The position numbers and the translations under genes were made by a program. Shown here in pieces: positions 42,728-49,623 of a stretch of 64,000 bases of DNA (the first letter of the stretch is position 1; every line of letters starts with the position of its first letter). The stretch covers positions 372,001 through 436,000 of the forward strand of contig CAWFEI010000005.1 of assembly GCA_963814915.1 (NCBI GenBank), in the 5' to 3' direction. The notes below the pieces were generated by a model, which had not been told where the DNA came from, ran no database searches, and saw only the letters and a list, made by a program, of their open reading frames with translations. The DNA comes from VRUE01 sp963814915. Its GTDB lineage: Bacteria > Actinomycetota > Thermoleophilia > Solirubrobacterales > 70-9.

Positions 42728-44470
42728 TCATTCTGCGCCGGCGCGTGCCTGGCGTTCGGCGATCAGGGGACACGGGCTCGGACCGCCGAGAACACCGCGG
42801 CGCTCCCAGACCATGTAGGGGCCGACACGGCGGCGCGGGCTTAGTCGGGCGAACGGTGGCCGTGTCGACTCACCGCCGGTGACGACGAACCTGATCCCAC
42901 TCGGCGGCGCCCCGCCGGCCGTGCTTGCCGGCTCGATGCAGACCCGGCCGCCGCGCAGCTCCCAGGCGATGTAGCGCTCGCCGTGTTCGTCGGCGAGCAG
43001 CCGATCGGGAGCGAGGACGAGGGTCGAGCCGCCGCTCAGCAAGGGCCGCAGGCCTGTCAGTGCCGGCGAGTATGAGGTCGGGCCGACCGGAGCGTTGGCC
43101 AGAGCGAGCAACGAGCAGAGGCCGGCGAGCGCCAGATAGAGCCCGACGGCGGGGCGCGGGGCGCCTTTCTCGTGCATAGGTCGAGAAAGGCGCCCCGCGG
43201 CGGGCAGAAGGATCACCAGGGCACACAGCGGAGCGGCGGCCTCGAGTGCCTTCGCCGACGTGTACGGGGTGCCGCCGAGGCGGGCGGCGAGATACAGGGC
43301 GGCGACGGACCCGATCCCGGCGAGTAGCGCTCGCTCGCCGCCGCGCCGCGCGCGCCGCGTGCCGAAAGCGAGGAGCAGGGTCGCGAATGCGGCCCCCAGG
43401 TAATAGAAGAGAGCCGGGACGGCACCGTCCCCCGGCGCCAACCTGAAATCGCCCGACGGCCAGATTCCGAACGCGGTGAAGGGCGAGACCTGGCCGAAGA
43501 GGTTGCCGAGGCCGGGACCGTTGGGGTCGAAGGTCTCGAAGCTGTGGAAGTCGACCATCCGGCCCAGCTCGGGAAGGGCGCCGATCGCGAAGATGACGAG
43601 GGCCAGCAGCAAGGGTCGCAACGGCAGCGAGCGCTCAAGCGCCAGCCATACGGCAAGGATCGCCGCCAGCCAGATCAGGCCCGGGAAGCTGTAGACGTAG
43701 ACGGACCCGATCGCGACGATCGCGGCCGGGGCGAACCTCAATGGAAGCTGGTTCCAGGCCCGGGCGCTCTCCCTCAGGGCGAGGACGAAAGCGAGGACGA
43801 ACAGGGCCTGGATCACCTCCTTGAAGGCGCCCTGGGCGTAATAGGAGGCGACCAGGTAGGCGAGGCCCACGACGAGGGCAGCTGCGGTCCGCCGCCATGC
43901 CGGCCGATCCACGAACGCCGCGAGCGCGGTTAGCGGGGCGAGGATCGCGGCGGCCACCGTAAGGCCGTCGAAGCCATGCACGATGCCGACCCCCAGGCCC
44001 TTGTTCAGGGCGGCGACGACCGCGTGCGGGCCCATTGGATACCCCTGGCGCAGCAGTTGCGAGCCCTCGCCGTGGGCCAGCCTGTCGGTTGCCAGCAGGT
44101 GCTGGGACATGTCCGGGTTGAAGCCGGTGCCGAGGATGCCGAAGTGGCCTTCGACGGCAAACGGAAGCGAGGCGGCGAACAGAGCGCCAAGGGCCACCGG
44201 CCACCCCGCGCGCAGCGCATCAAGACCTCCCTCGAGCCGCCGACGGAGGTAGAGGACGGCCGCGACAGCGAGGGCGAGGACGACGGCTGCCGAGACCGCC
44301 CCATCGCCCGGCATCCGCACGGTCGCCCAGCAGACCGCGGAGACAATGGCCAAGCCCACCGCGGGCGCGAGCCAGGACCAGCGCCTCGCCCCGCATAGGG
44401 CCAAGGCCGCCTGCCCGATCGCCAGCGAGGCGCCGCATACCGCCACAACCGCCGCATAGGTCCCGATCAC
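42728..44470 (-). CDS. Multi-pass membrane protein, glycosyltransferase-C-like
   Basis: This 580-residue protein has about 12 hydrophobic segments over residues 1-470, then a soluble C-terminal domain of about 100 residues with GGSTLVLAPDRLLADEHG. An extracytoplasmic loop contains FGILGTGFNPDMSQHLLATD, which resembles GT-C/mannosyltransferase loops with acidic residues. No family is firmly recognised. The gene carries a perfect 18-base inverted repeat at 43155-43199, where the membrane part ends a helix. The start is GTG at 44470. Confidence 0.75.
   Translation of the reverse strand: MIGTYAAVVAVCGASLAIGQAALALCGARRWSWLAPAVGLAIVSAVCWATVRMPGDGAVSAAVVLALAVAAVLYLRRRLEGGLDALRAGWPVALGALFAASLPFAVEGHFGILGTGFNPDMSQHLLATDRLAHGEGSQLLRQGYPMGPHAVVAALNKGLGVGIVHGFDGLTVAAAILAPLTALAAFVDRPAWRRTAAALVVGLAYLVASYYAQGAFKEVIQALFVLAFVLALRESARAWNQLPLRFAPAAIVAIGSVYVYSFPGLIWLAAILAVWLALERSLPLRPLLLALVIFAIGALPELGRMVDFHSFETFDPNGPGLGNLFGQVSPFTAFGIWPSGDFRLAPGDGAVPALFYYLGAAFATLLLAFGTRRARRGGERALLAGIGSVAALYLAARLGGTPYTSAKALEAAAPLCALVILLPAAGRLSRPMHEKGAPRPAVGLYLALAGLCSLLALANAPVGPTSYSPALTGLRPLLSGGSTLVLAPDRLLADEHGERYIAWELRGGRVCIEPASTAGGAPPSGIRFVVTGGESTRPPFARLSPRRRVGPYMVWERRGVLGGPSPCPLIAERQARAGAE
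43155..43199. repeat. Perfect 18-base inverted repeat inside a coding region
   Basis: The arm CGCGGGGCGCCTTTCTCG (43155-43172) is exactly complementary to 43182-43199, with a nine-base loop. It lies within the multi-pass membrane protein gene and encodes a short hydrophilic loop (RPMHEKGAPRP). In RNA it would be very stable. It is far longer than expected by chance in coding sequence. Confidence 0.85.
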
Positions 44471-44553
44471 AAGGCGGCGAGCCTAGATGACGGGGCTCAG
44501 CCAGGGGACCGACCCTAGTCAGGCCATCGATCGCTCCTTTGCAGATGGAGAAG

Positions 44554-44626
44554 TGGGCGCAACAGGGCTCGAACCTGTGACCTCCAGCTTGTCGAGCTGG
44601 CGCTCTCCCAACTGAGCTATGCGCCC
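44554..44626 (-). tRNA. tRNA-Val (anticodon GAC)
   Basis: The 73-base cloverleaf has acceptor GGGCGCA/TGCGCCC with A73, D-arm GCTC/GAGC, anticodon stem CCAGC/GCTGG and T-arm ACAGG TTCGAGC CCTGT. The anticodon loop is TCGACAA, giving GAC (Val). Position 33, almost always U, is C here. CCA is not encoded. No clear terminator follows. It stands alone on the minus strand between zwf and the membrane protein gene. Confidence 0.93.
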
Positions 44627-44874
44627 CAGGGGCACCGAAATCTACCAGCGCGTCGATGGCTCGGCACGCCGCGGGAAGTCGTAGGCATTGTGCGGATGGC
44701 CCTACGAGGCACGGCTCAAGTTCCCGGCGCCGCCAGACGATCCAAATAGTGCAACTTTTCAGCCGCCTCGGTGTTTCTCAATTAGCAGTCGCCTGGCGAC
44801 AGCGCCAAAACTTCACAGATTTGAGGACTGACGAGCCAGCTACGTGAACTAACTGGTGGCACGTCCTTCGGAAC
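44627..44874. other. Intergenic region with no recognised gene
   Basis: About 250 bases between tRNA-Val and the zwf terminator show no convincing reading frame. Part (44740-44870) is clearly richer in A and T than the surroundings. It has a small hairpin GTCGC-CTG-GCGAC at 44788-44800. A plus-strand small RNA ending at the 44875-44902 terminator is possible but unproven. Confidence 0.4.
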
Positions 44875-44902
44875 AAAAGGGCCCCTGTAATGGGGCCCTT
44901 TT
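44875..44902. terminator. Bidirectional intrinsic terminator after zwf
   Basis: AAAAGGGCCCC - TGTAAT - GGGGCCCTTTT forms a seven-pair GC stem flanked by A and T runs, so it works on either strand. It lies 13 bases past the zwf stop on the minus strand. On the plus strand it would end any transcript coming from the tRNA side. Confidence 0.88.
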
Positions 44903-44914
44903 CCGTGCTGCCCG

Positions 44915-46387
44915 TCACTCGACGTGCGTGCTCGGCAGGTGCCAGCGGCGCGGCTCTATCAGCTCGTCGATCTCCTCCGGGCCCCAACTGCCGGGGGCGT
45001 ACGGCCGCACCGGTCGCGGTTCGCGCTGCAGCGGCGCCGAGACCTCCCAGAGCCGCTCGACGCCCGCCGAGGTCGTGAACAGCGTGCGGTCGCCGAGCAT
45101 CACGTCGTGGATCAGGCGCTCGTAGGGGTCGAGCGCGTGGCTGTTGTCGTCAAAGTTGTCGGCGTAATCGAAGCGCATGTGGGCTTCGCCGAGGCGAATG
45201 GTCGGCCCCGGCACCTTGGCCAGAAACGACGCGGAGATGCTGCCGGGCTCGCCGAGCTCGAAGGTCAGGTGGTCGTGGCCGAAGGACTCGGCAATCTCGT
45301 TGCAGTCGAGCGGGAACATCCGCCGCGGCGGTTGCTTGAAGGCGACGGTCAGCAGGTGGCGGTTCTCGGCCAGCCGCTTGCCGGTGCGCAGGTAGAACGG
45401 CACACCGTCCCAGCGCCAGTTGTCGACGCAGGCGCGCAGGGCGACGAAGGTCTCGGTGTCCGAGGCGGCGGCGACCCCATCCTCGCCCCGGTAGCCCTCG
45501 TACTGGCCGCGGACGACCGCATCGAGGTCCAGCGGCGCCATCGAGTCGAAGACCTTCTCCCGCTCGCTCGTCAGCGCCTTTGCCTCAAGCGAGGTCGGCG
45601 GCTCCATCGCGACGAAGCTGAGCACCTGGAACAGGTGTGTGACGACCATGTCGCGAAACGCCCCGGTTTCCTCATAGAAGCCGGCCCGCATCTCGATTGA
45701 GAGCGTCTCCGGGATGTCGATCTGCACGTGGTCGATGTGATTGCGGTTCCAGACCGGCTCGAACATTCCGTTGGCGAAGCGCAGGGCGAGCAGATTCTGG
45801 ACTGCCTCGCGACCGAGGTAGTGGTCGATGCGAAAGATCTCCTCCTCGTCGAAGACCGAGAGCAGGCACTCGTTCAGCTGCCGCGCGGATGCGAGATCGA
45901 GGCCGAAGGGCTTCTCGGTGATGACGCGGGCATCGGCGCCAAGCCCCGCCTCTCCGAGCTCGCGCACGGTGCCGCCCGTGGCCTGCGGCGGCAGGGAGAG
46001 GTAGTGGAGGACACGAGCGCCCGCGCCGATCTCCTCCCTGGCCTGACCAATCGCCTCGGCGAGCGGTGCCAGCCCCTCCCCCACGCCGGCGAAGCGCAAA
46101 CACTCGACAAAGCGTTCCAGGCCCCCCGCGTCGGGTGACCTCCTGTCGGATTTTTCGACCGCCTCCCTGGCGATCTCGCGGAACTCGTCCTCGCCCACGT
46201 CGTGCCTCGCGGCGCCGACGACGCGGAATCGGCGCGGCATCAACCCCGCCTGAGAGAGATGGAAGATCCCCGGCAGCAGCTTGCGCCTGGCCAGATCGCC
46301 GGTCGCCCCGAAGAGGACGATCACATGGTCCTCGATCTCCCGCTCAGCCGCGATAGCGGCGGGCTCGGTGCCAGTCGCAGCGCTCAC
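44915..46387 (-). CDS. zwf: Glucose-6-phosphate 1-dehydrogenase
   Basis: This 490-residue enzyme has the NADP fingerprint VLFGATGDLARRKL, the substrate motif RIDHYLGREAVQNLLALR and VITEKPFGLDL. It makes 6-phosphogluconolactone and NADPH, entering the oxidative pentose phosphate pathway. I favour GTG at 46387; TTG at 46435 would overlap the HPF gene by 17 bases. The 31-base gap suggests co-transcription with the upstream HPF gene, linking NADPH supply with a stationary-phase ribosome factor. Confidence 0.96.
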   Translation of the reverse strand: MSAATGTEPAAIAAEREIEDHVIVLFGATGDLARRKLLPGIFHLSQAGLMPRRFRVVGAARHDVGEDEFREIAREAVEKSDRRSPDAGGLERFVECLRFAGVGEGLAPLAEAIGQAREEIGAGARVLHYLSLPPQATGGTVRELGEAGLGADARVITEKPFGLDLASARQLNECLLSVFDEEEIFRIDHYLGREAVQNLLALRFANGMFEPVWNRNHIDHVQIDIPETLSIEMRAGFYEETGAFRDMVVTHLFQVLSFVAMEPPTSLEAKALTSEREKVFDSMAPLDLDAVVRGQYEGYRGEDGVAAASDTETFVALRACVDNWRWDGVPFYLRTGKRLAENRHLLTVAFKQPPRRMFPLDCNEIAESFGHDHLTFELGEPGSISASFLAKVPGPTIRLGEAHMRFDYADNFDDNSHALDPYERLIHDVMLGDRTLFTTSAGVERLWEVSAPLQREPRPVRPYAPGSWGPEEIDELIEPRRWHLPSTHVE

Positions 46388-46418
46388 CGGACCAGACCGT
46401 ATCTCCTGCCGCTGCCGG

Positions 46419-47192
46419 CTACCGGGCCGACTCAATCAGGCCGTAGTTGCCGTCGTATCGCATGTAGATCACGTTGCCGCGGCCGCTCGCGGCATCGGTG
46501 AAGTACATGAACCGATGGTTGAGGATGTTCATCTCCGCCACCGCATCCTCGATTCTGGTCGGCCCGCTCATCCGGCTCTCCTCGTAGACGATCCCGGCGC
46601 TCTCGCCCGACCAGCCGATCCCGCTCGGTCCGATAACACCGAGTCGGCCGTCGTCGCGGTGGTAGGCGACGGCGTCGGCGCCGGTCTCGCGCTCGTTGAA
46701 CAGGTAGAAGTCGTGATCGAGGAACTCCATCTCCTCGGCAGCGTCGGCGGGGGTGAGCGGGTCGGTGGCGAAGGTCTTGCGGCGGACTACCTCCCGCTCC
46801 TCCGGCACTCGCGGAAAGTAATCCGGACGGTCGGTGGCAAGGCTGGAATACCGCCACTCGCCCGCCTCGCGCTCGGCCGGACGGCGGGCCCTGTCGGTGC
46901 GACGGTCGACGAAGCTCCGCAGCTGCCGCTCGAGCCGCTGGGTGAGGCTGTTGACCGCCGTGACCAGGTCGAGGTCGGCGACCTTCGCCCGGATCATCCG
47001 GCCATTCAGGTCTATCTCGCCCTCGGCGCGAGCAGGGCGCTCGATCCGCGGGTTCGCTTCCTGGGCAAGCACCACCCGAGCGCCGAGGATCGGGATGTCG
47101 ACGAGTCGGTCCAGCGCCCCGACCTTCTCTTCCGCGTGCTCACGCGCCTCACCCGGGACGTCACCTCTCATCGTCACGTCTACCTGAATCAT
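46419..47192 (-). CDS. hpf: Long ribosome hibernation promoting factor with duplicated C-terminal domain
   Basis: This 257-residue protein has an N-terminal S30AE/RaiA-like domain (IQVDVTMRGDVPGEAREHAEEK, residues 1-95), a basic linker, then two copies of the S30AE C-terminal domain. The first is around RKTFATDPLTPADAAEEMEF and DFYLFNE. The second is around IEDAVAEMNILNHRFMYFTD. One C-terminal copy usually dimerises 70S into 100S particles; two copies resemble actinobacterial RafS-type proteins. ATG at 47192 is preceded by a GAGGAGG sequence; GTG at 47204 is an alternative. Confidence 0.88.
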   Translation of the reverse strand: MIQVDVTMRGDVPGEAREHAEEKVGALDRLVDIPILGARVVLAQEANPRIERPARAEGEIDLNGRMIRAKVADLDLVTAVNSLTQRLERQLRSFVDRRTDRARRPAEREAGEWRYSSLATDRPDYFPRVPEEREVVRRKTFATDPLTPADAAEEMEFLDHDFYLFNERETGADAVAYHRDDGRLGVIGPSGIGWSGESAGIVYEESRMSGPTRIEDAVAEMNILNHRFMYFTDAASGRGNVIYMRYDGNYGLIESAR

Positions 47193-47208
47193 CCCTCCGA
47201 CCACCTCC

Positions 47209-47454
47209 TCAGCTCGTCACTGCACCCTCGACGAGAATCAAGATCGTCTCGGGCCGAACGCCATCGAATTTCATCGCCTCCGCCGCCGCCTCGGTCTGCA
47301 GCACCTCCTCCAACTCGGCCCTGCTGGGGACCTCGAAGATCACCCCGACCCGGTTTGAGCCTGCCGGGTCCTTGAACGTCTCCATGTTCGCCATCCCGTT
47401 CCAGCGGCGAAGCCGCTTGTGTCGTTGGGGCAGGCCCATGCGGGCTACCACCAT
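47209..47454 (-). CDS. Small protein of unknown function upstream of hpf
   Basis: This 81-residue soluble protein has a basic N-terminal third (LPQRHKRLRRWNGM) and a strand-helix-strand pattern after FKDPAGSNRVGVIFEVPS, ending ILILVEGAV. That pattern hints at a ferredoxin-like dimeric barrel, but no family is recognised. It ends 16 bases before hpf, so it is likely in the same transcript. ATG at 47454 is the best start; the longer frame upstream is antisense to the rhodanese gene. Confidence 0.6.
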   Translation of the reverse strand: MVVARMGLPQRHKRLRRWNGMANMETFKDPAGSNRVGVIFEVPSRAELEEVLQTEAAAEAMKFDGVRPETILILVEGAVTS

Positions 47455-47532
47455 CCTCACGCACGACCCTAGCGCGCGCAAACTCGCCCATTGCGGCGCT
47501 GACCATCTGTGGTGTGGGATATTGAGGCCTCG

Positions 47533-48345
47533 ATGGACGACGGCATACAGGTCGATCCGGACTGGGTGGCCCGACACCTCGATGATCCGATGGTGCGGCT
47601 GGTCGAGGTGGATGTGAGCCCCGTCGCCTATGGGGAACGCCACATCCCCGGCGCGGTCTTCTGGAACGCCTACGGGGACCTGCGCCATCCCGACCACACG
47701 CCGATCGACCCGGACGAGCTCGATGAGGTCCTGTCGAGGTCGGGGGTGACGGCCGAGAGCACCGTCGTCTTCTACGGCTACGCCGCCTATCTCGGCTTCT
47801 GGCTGATGGACCGCCACGGGCACGAGCGGATCCGGGTGATGGAGGGCCCGCGCGAGCGCTGGGAGGACGCCCGACACGCCTGGAGCACCGAAGTGCCGCA
47901 GCCGGAATCGTCTCCTTATGAGCGCCAGGGCGAGAGGCCCGAGCTGGTCGTCGGGCTTGAGCAGGTGCGGGAGATGATCGGGGACCCCGAGACGGTGTTG
48001 GTGGACGTGCGCTCAAAGGAGGAGTTCAGCGGCGAGCGCTTCTGGCCCTCCGGCGCCAGCGAGGGAGCCGGGCGCCCCGGCCGCCTGCCCGGGGCGGTTC
48101 ATGTCCCGGTCGAGCTGGCGCGGGAACAGGACGGCTCCCTGGCGGACGGCGAGGCGCTGCGGCGGGCCTGCGAGGAGCGGGGGGTCGAGCCCGGTCAGAG
48201 GGTGGTCGTCTACTGCACGATCGGCAACAGGGCCGGCCAAGTCGGGTTCGCCCTCAAGCACCAGTTGGGATACCCCGACGTGGCCGTCTACTACGGCTCG
48301 TGGTCTGAGTGGGGGAGCTCGGCGGAGACGCCGGTCGAGACCTGA
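47533..48345 (+). CDS. Thiosulfate/3-mercaptopyruvate sulfurtransferase (two rhodanese domains)
   Basis: This 270-residue protein has two rhodanese domains. The first (residues about 10-125) contains GERHIPGAVFWNAY but lacks the active Cys (VVFYGYAAYLG), as in structural first domains. The second has VDVRSKEEFSGERF, then the active loop YCTIGNRAGQ with the catalytic Cys. It transfers sulfane sulfur to cyanide or thiols. The ATG at 47533 is chosen over GTG at 47509. It diverges from the small hpf-associated gene. Confidence 0.92.
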   Translation: MDDGIQVDPDWVARHLDDPMVRLVEVDVSPVAYGERHIPGAVFWNAYGDLRHPDHTPIDPDELDEVLSRSGVTAESTVVFYGYAAYLGFWLMDRHGHERIRVMEGPRERWEDARHAWSTEVPQPESSPYERQGERPELVVGLEQVREMIGDPETVLVDVRSKEEFSGERFWPSGASEGAGRPGRLPGAVHVPVELAREQDGSLADGEALRRACEERGVEPGQRVVVYCTIGNRAGQVGFALKHQLGYPDVAVYYGSWSEWGSSAETPVET

Positions 48346-48410
48346 GCGGAGCGGCCATAGCGTCGGTCGCACCAGCCGGCGAAGTCCGCGCGGGACAGAT
48401 AGCAGGCCGT

Positions 48411-48446
48411 TGGAGTGCACAGCGTCGAAGGACGCTGTGCACTCCA
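48411..48446. terminator. Long perfect hairpin between convergent genes
   Basis: A 16-pair perfect stem (TGGAGTGCACAGCGTC with its complement) closes on a GAAG loop. No T-run follows on either strand. It lies between the converging rhodanese and collagen-like genes, so an actinobacterial T-less terminator is the simplest reading. An operator or a transposon-derived palindrome is also possible. Confidence 0.6.
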
Positions 48447-48554
48447 GGCGAGACGATCGAACCGTTTTGCGACCACGATCACTGGTGGCCCGTTGAAGCG
48501 TCCACCCCGCCTGCTGCGCAGTCGTTCACGGCTCGGATCGATGTCGGTCAGTCG

Positions 48555-49301
48555 TTAGCAGGTGACCACCAGGGAGAATTTTTCGTCGATGTTCACTTCG
48601 GGTTCCGTAGCCTTGGTTATCCGCACGAAGACCCCGTGCACTCCTTCGAGGAAGCTCGTGCTCGTCGTGATGAACCCATGCCTGCCGCTGCCGGTGTCGT
48701 CCATGATCGAGGCCGTGTATGCACATTTGTTCACGTTGATCGGGAACTCAACCTCATAGAGACCTTCATACGTCGAGCTATACGCTTCGGACGTGATGCC
48801 GGGCGACGAGCTGCGGTTGATAGACCCGTCGGCTTCGACCACGGCCCAGTAGATATTGGTTGGCGCTCCGCTGCACGCATACGATCGGGTTCCACCGGCC
48901 ACGCTGAAACTCGCACCGCCATAGGGGCAGTTCGAATCGCCAGGCGGGAGCGATTGCTCGGTCACGCTGGCCCCATCTTCACCGGGTACCCCTTGTTGGC
49001 CACGGTCTCCGCGCTCTCCCTTGTCCCCCTTGGGGCCTCGGGGTCCCTGCGGGCCCTTCTCGTTCTGGATACCACGGGCGAACTTGATCGCGTTGATCGA
49101 ACGCTTGTTGGCTATCACGGCGCGCTTGTTGGCGGCGGCACCGAGATGAAGTGACCGCTTCAGCTTGCCGAAGATGTTGGTCGAGCTGGTAGCGATGGGC
49201 TGCGCGACCGCGGGAACACCGGCGAAGGCGACCGCGACGACTAGCGCCAGCACCGCGATTGGTGCGGCGACTCCGAAGGGCCTGCGTAGCTTGGAGAACA
49301 T
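48555..49301 (-). CDS. Secreted protein with short collagen-like repeat
   Basis: This 248-residue protein has a signal peptide (PFGVAAPIAVLALVVAVAFAGVPAVA), then a basic Ala/Lys-rich helix. A run of about nine Gly-x-y triplets follows (GPQGPRGPKGDKGERG onwards, residues about 84-110). The C-terminal globular part (residues 115-248) has four or more cysteines and aromatic strands (AYSSTYEGLYEVEFPIN). Collagen-like repeats form trimers; the head could bind a surface ligand. No known family is certain. Confidence 0.75.
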   Translation of the reverse strand: MFSKLRRPFGVAAPIAVLALVVAVAFAGVPAVAQPIATSSTNIFGKLKRSLHLGAAANKRAVIANKRSINAIKFARGIQNEKGPQGPRGPKGDKGERGDRGQQGVPGEDGASVTEQSLPPGDSNCPYGGASFSVAGGTRSYACSGAPTNIYWAVVEADGSINRSSSPGITSEAYSSTYEGLYEVEFPINVNKCAYTASIMDDTGSGRHGFITTSTSFLEGVHGVFVRITKATEPEVNIDEKFSLVVTC

Positions 49302-49566
49302 CTGTGGACTTCCTTCCTCCTCTGTTTATGCGCGCCGCCACACTGCGACCGCGCGACGATTGCTAGGTAATTCAGTCGCGAGGAACATCGAGATTGAGGG
49401 AGGTCCAGCTCCAGGGAGATCCAGCTTCCCGAGCTCGCCGTGCCAGTCCTTAGGTCTTCCCCGGCGGCGACATGCGACCACCCTCAACACGATCAACAAT
49501 CAACTCGCTTACGCGCGACCGTAACAGGCCCGGAGACCACCTCGCTGACCTCGGTGCAGACCCGCC
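49302..49566. other. Divergent intergenic region
   Basis: About 265 bases between the collagen-like gene start and the promoter of the beta-propeller-like gene contain no convincing coding frame. It must hold the promoter of the collagen-like gene on the minus strand, but I see no clear hexamer pair there. Confidence 0.5.
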
Positions 49567-49594
49567 TTGACCCTGGTGCCACTCGCCCTACACT
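49567..49594 (+). promoter_or_regulatory. Sigma-70-like promoter of the secreted repeat protein
   Basis: TTGACC (49567-49572) and TACACT (49589-49594) are separated by 16 bases. This gives a transcription start near 49601, about 20 bases before the ATG at 49624, with a GAGGG ribosome site at 49609-49613 in between. The fit is good for a housekeeping promoter. Confidence 0.6.
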
Positions 49595-49623
49595 CTGTTG
49601 AGGTGATGCGAGGGTCGATCGAC

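Noticed and set aside
41219..42844. 541-codon plus-strand frame opposite thrS
   Set aside because: Antisense shadow with repeated Asp/Arg/Leu/Val and no domain pattern.
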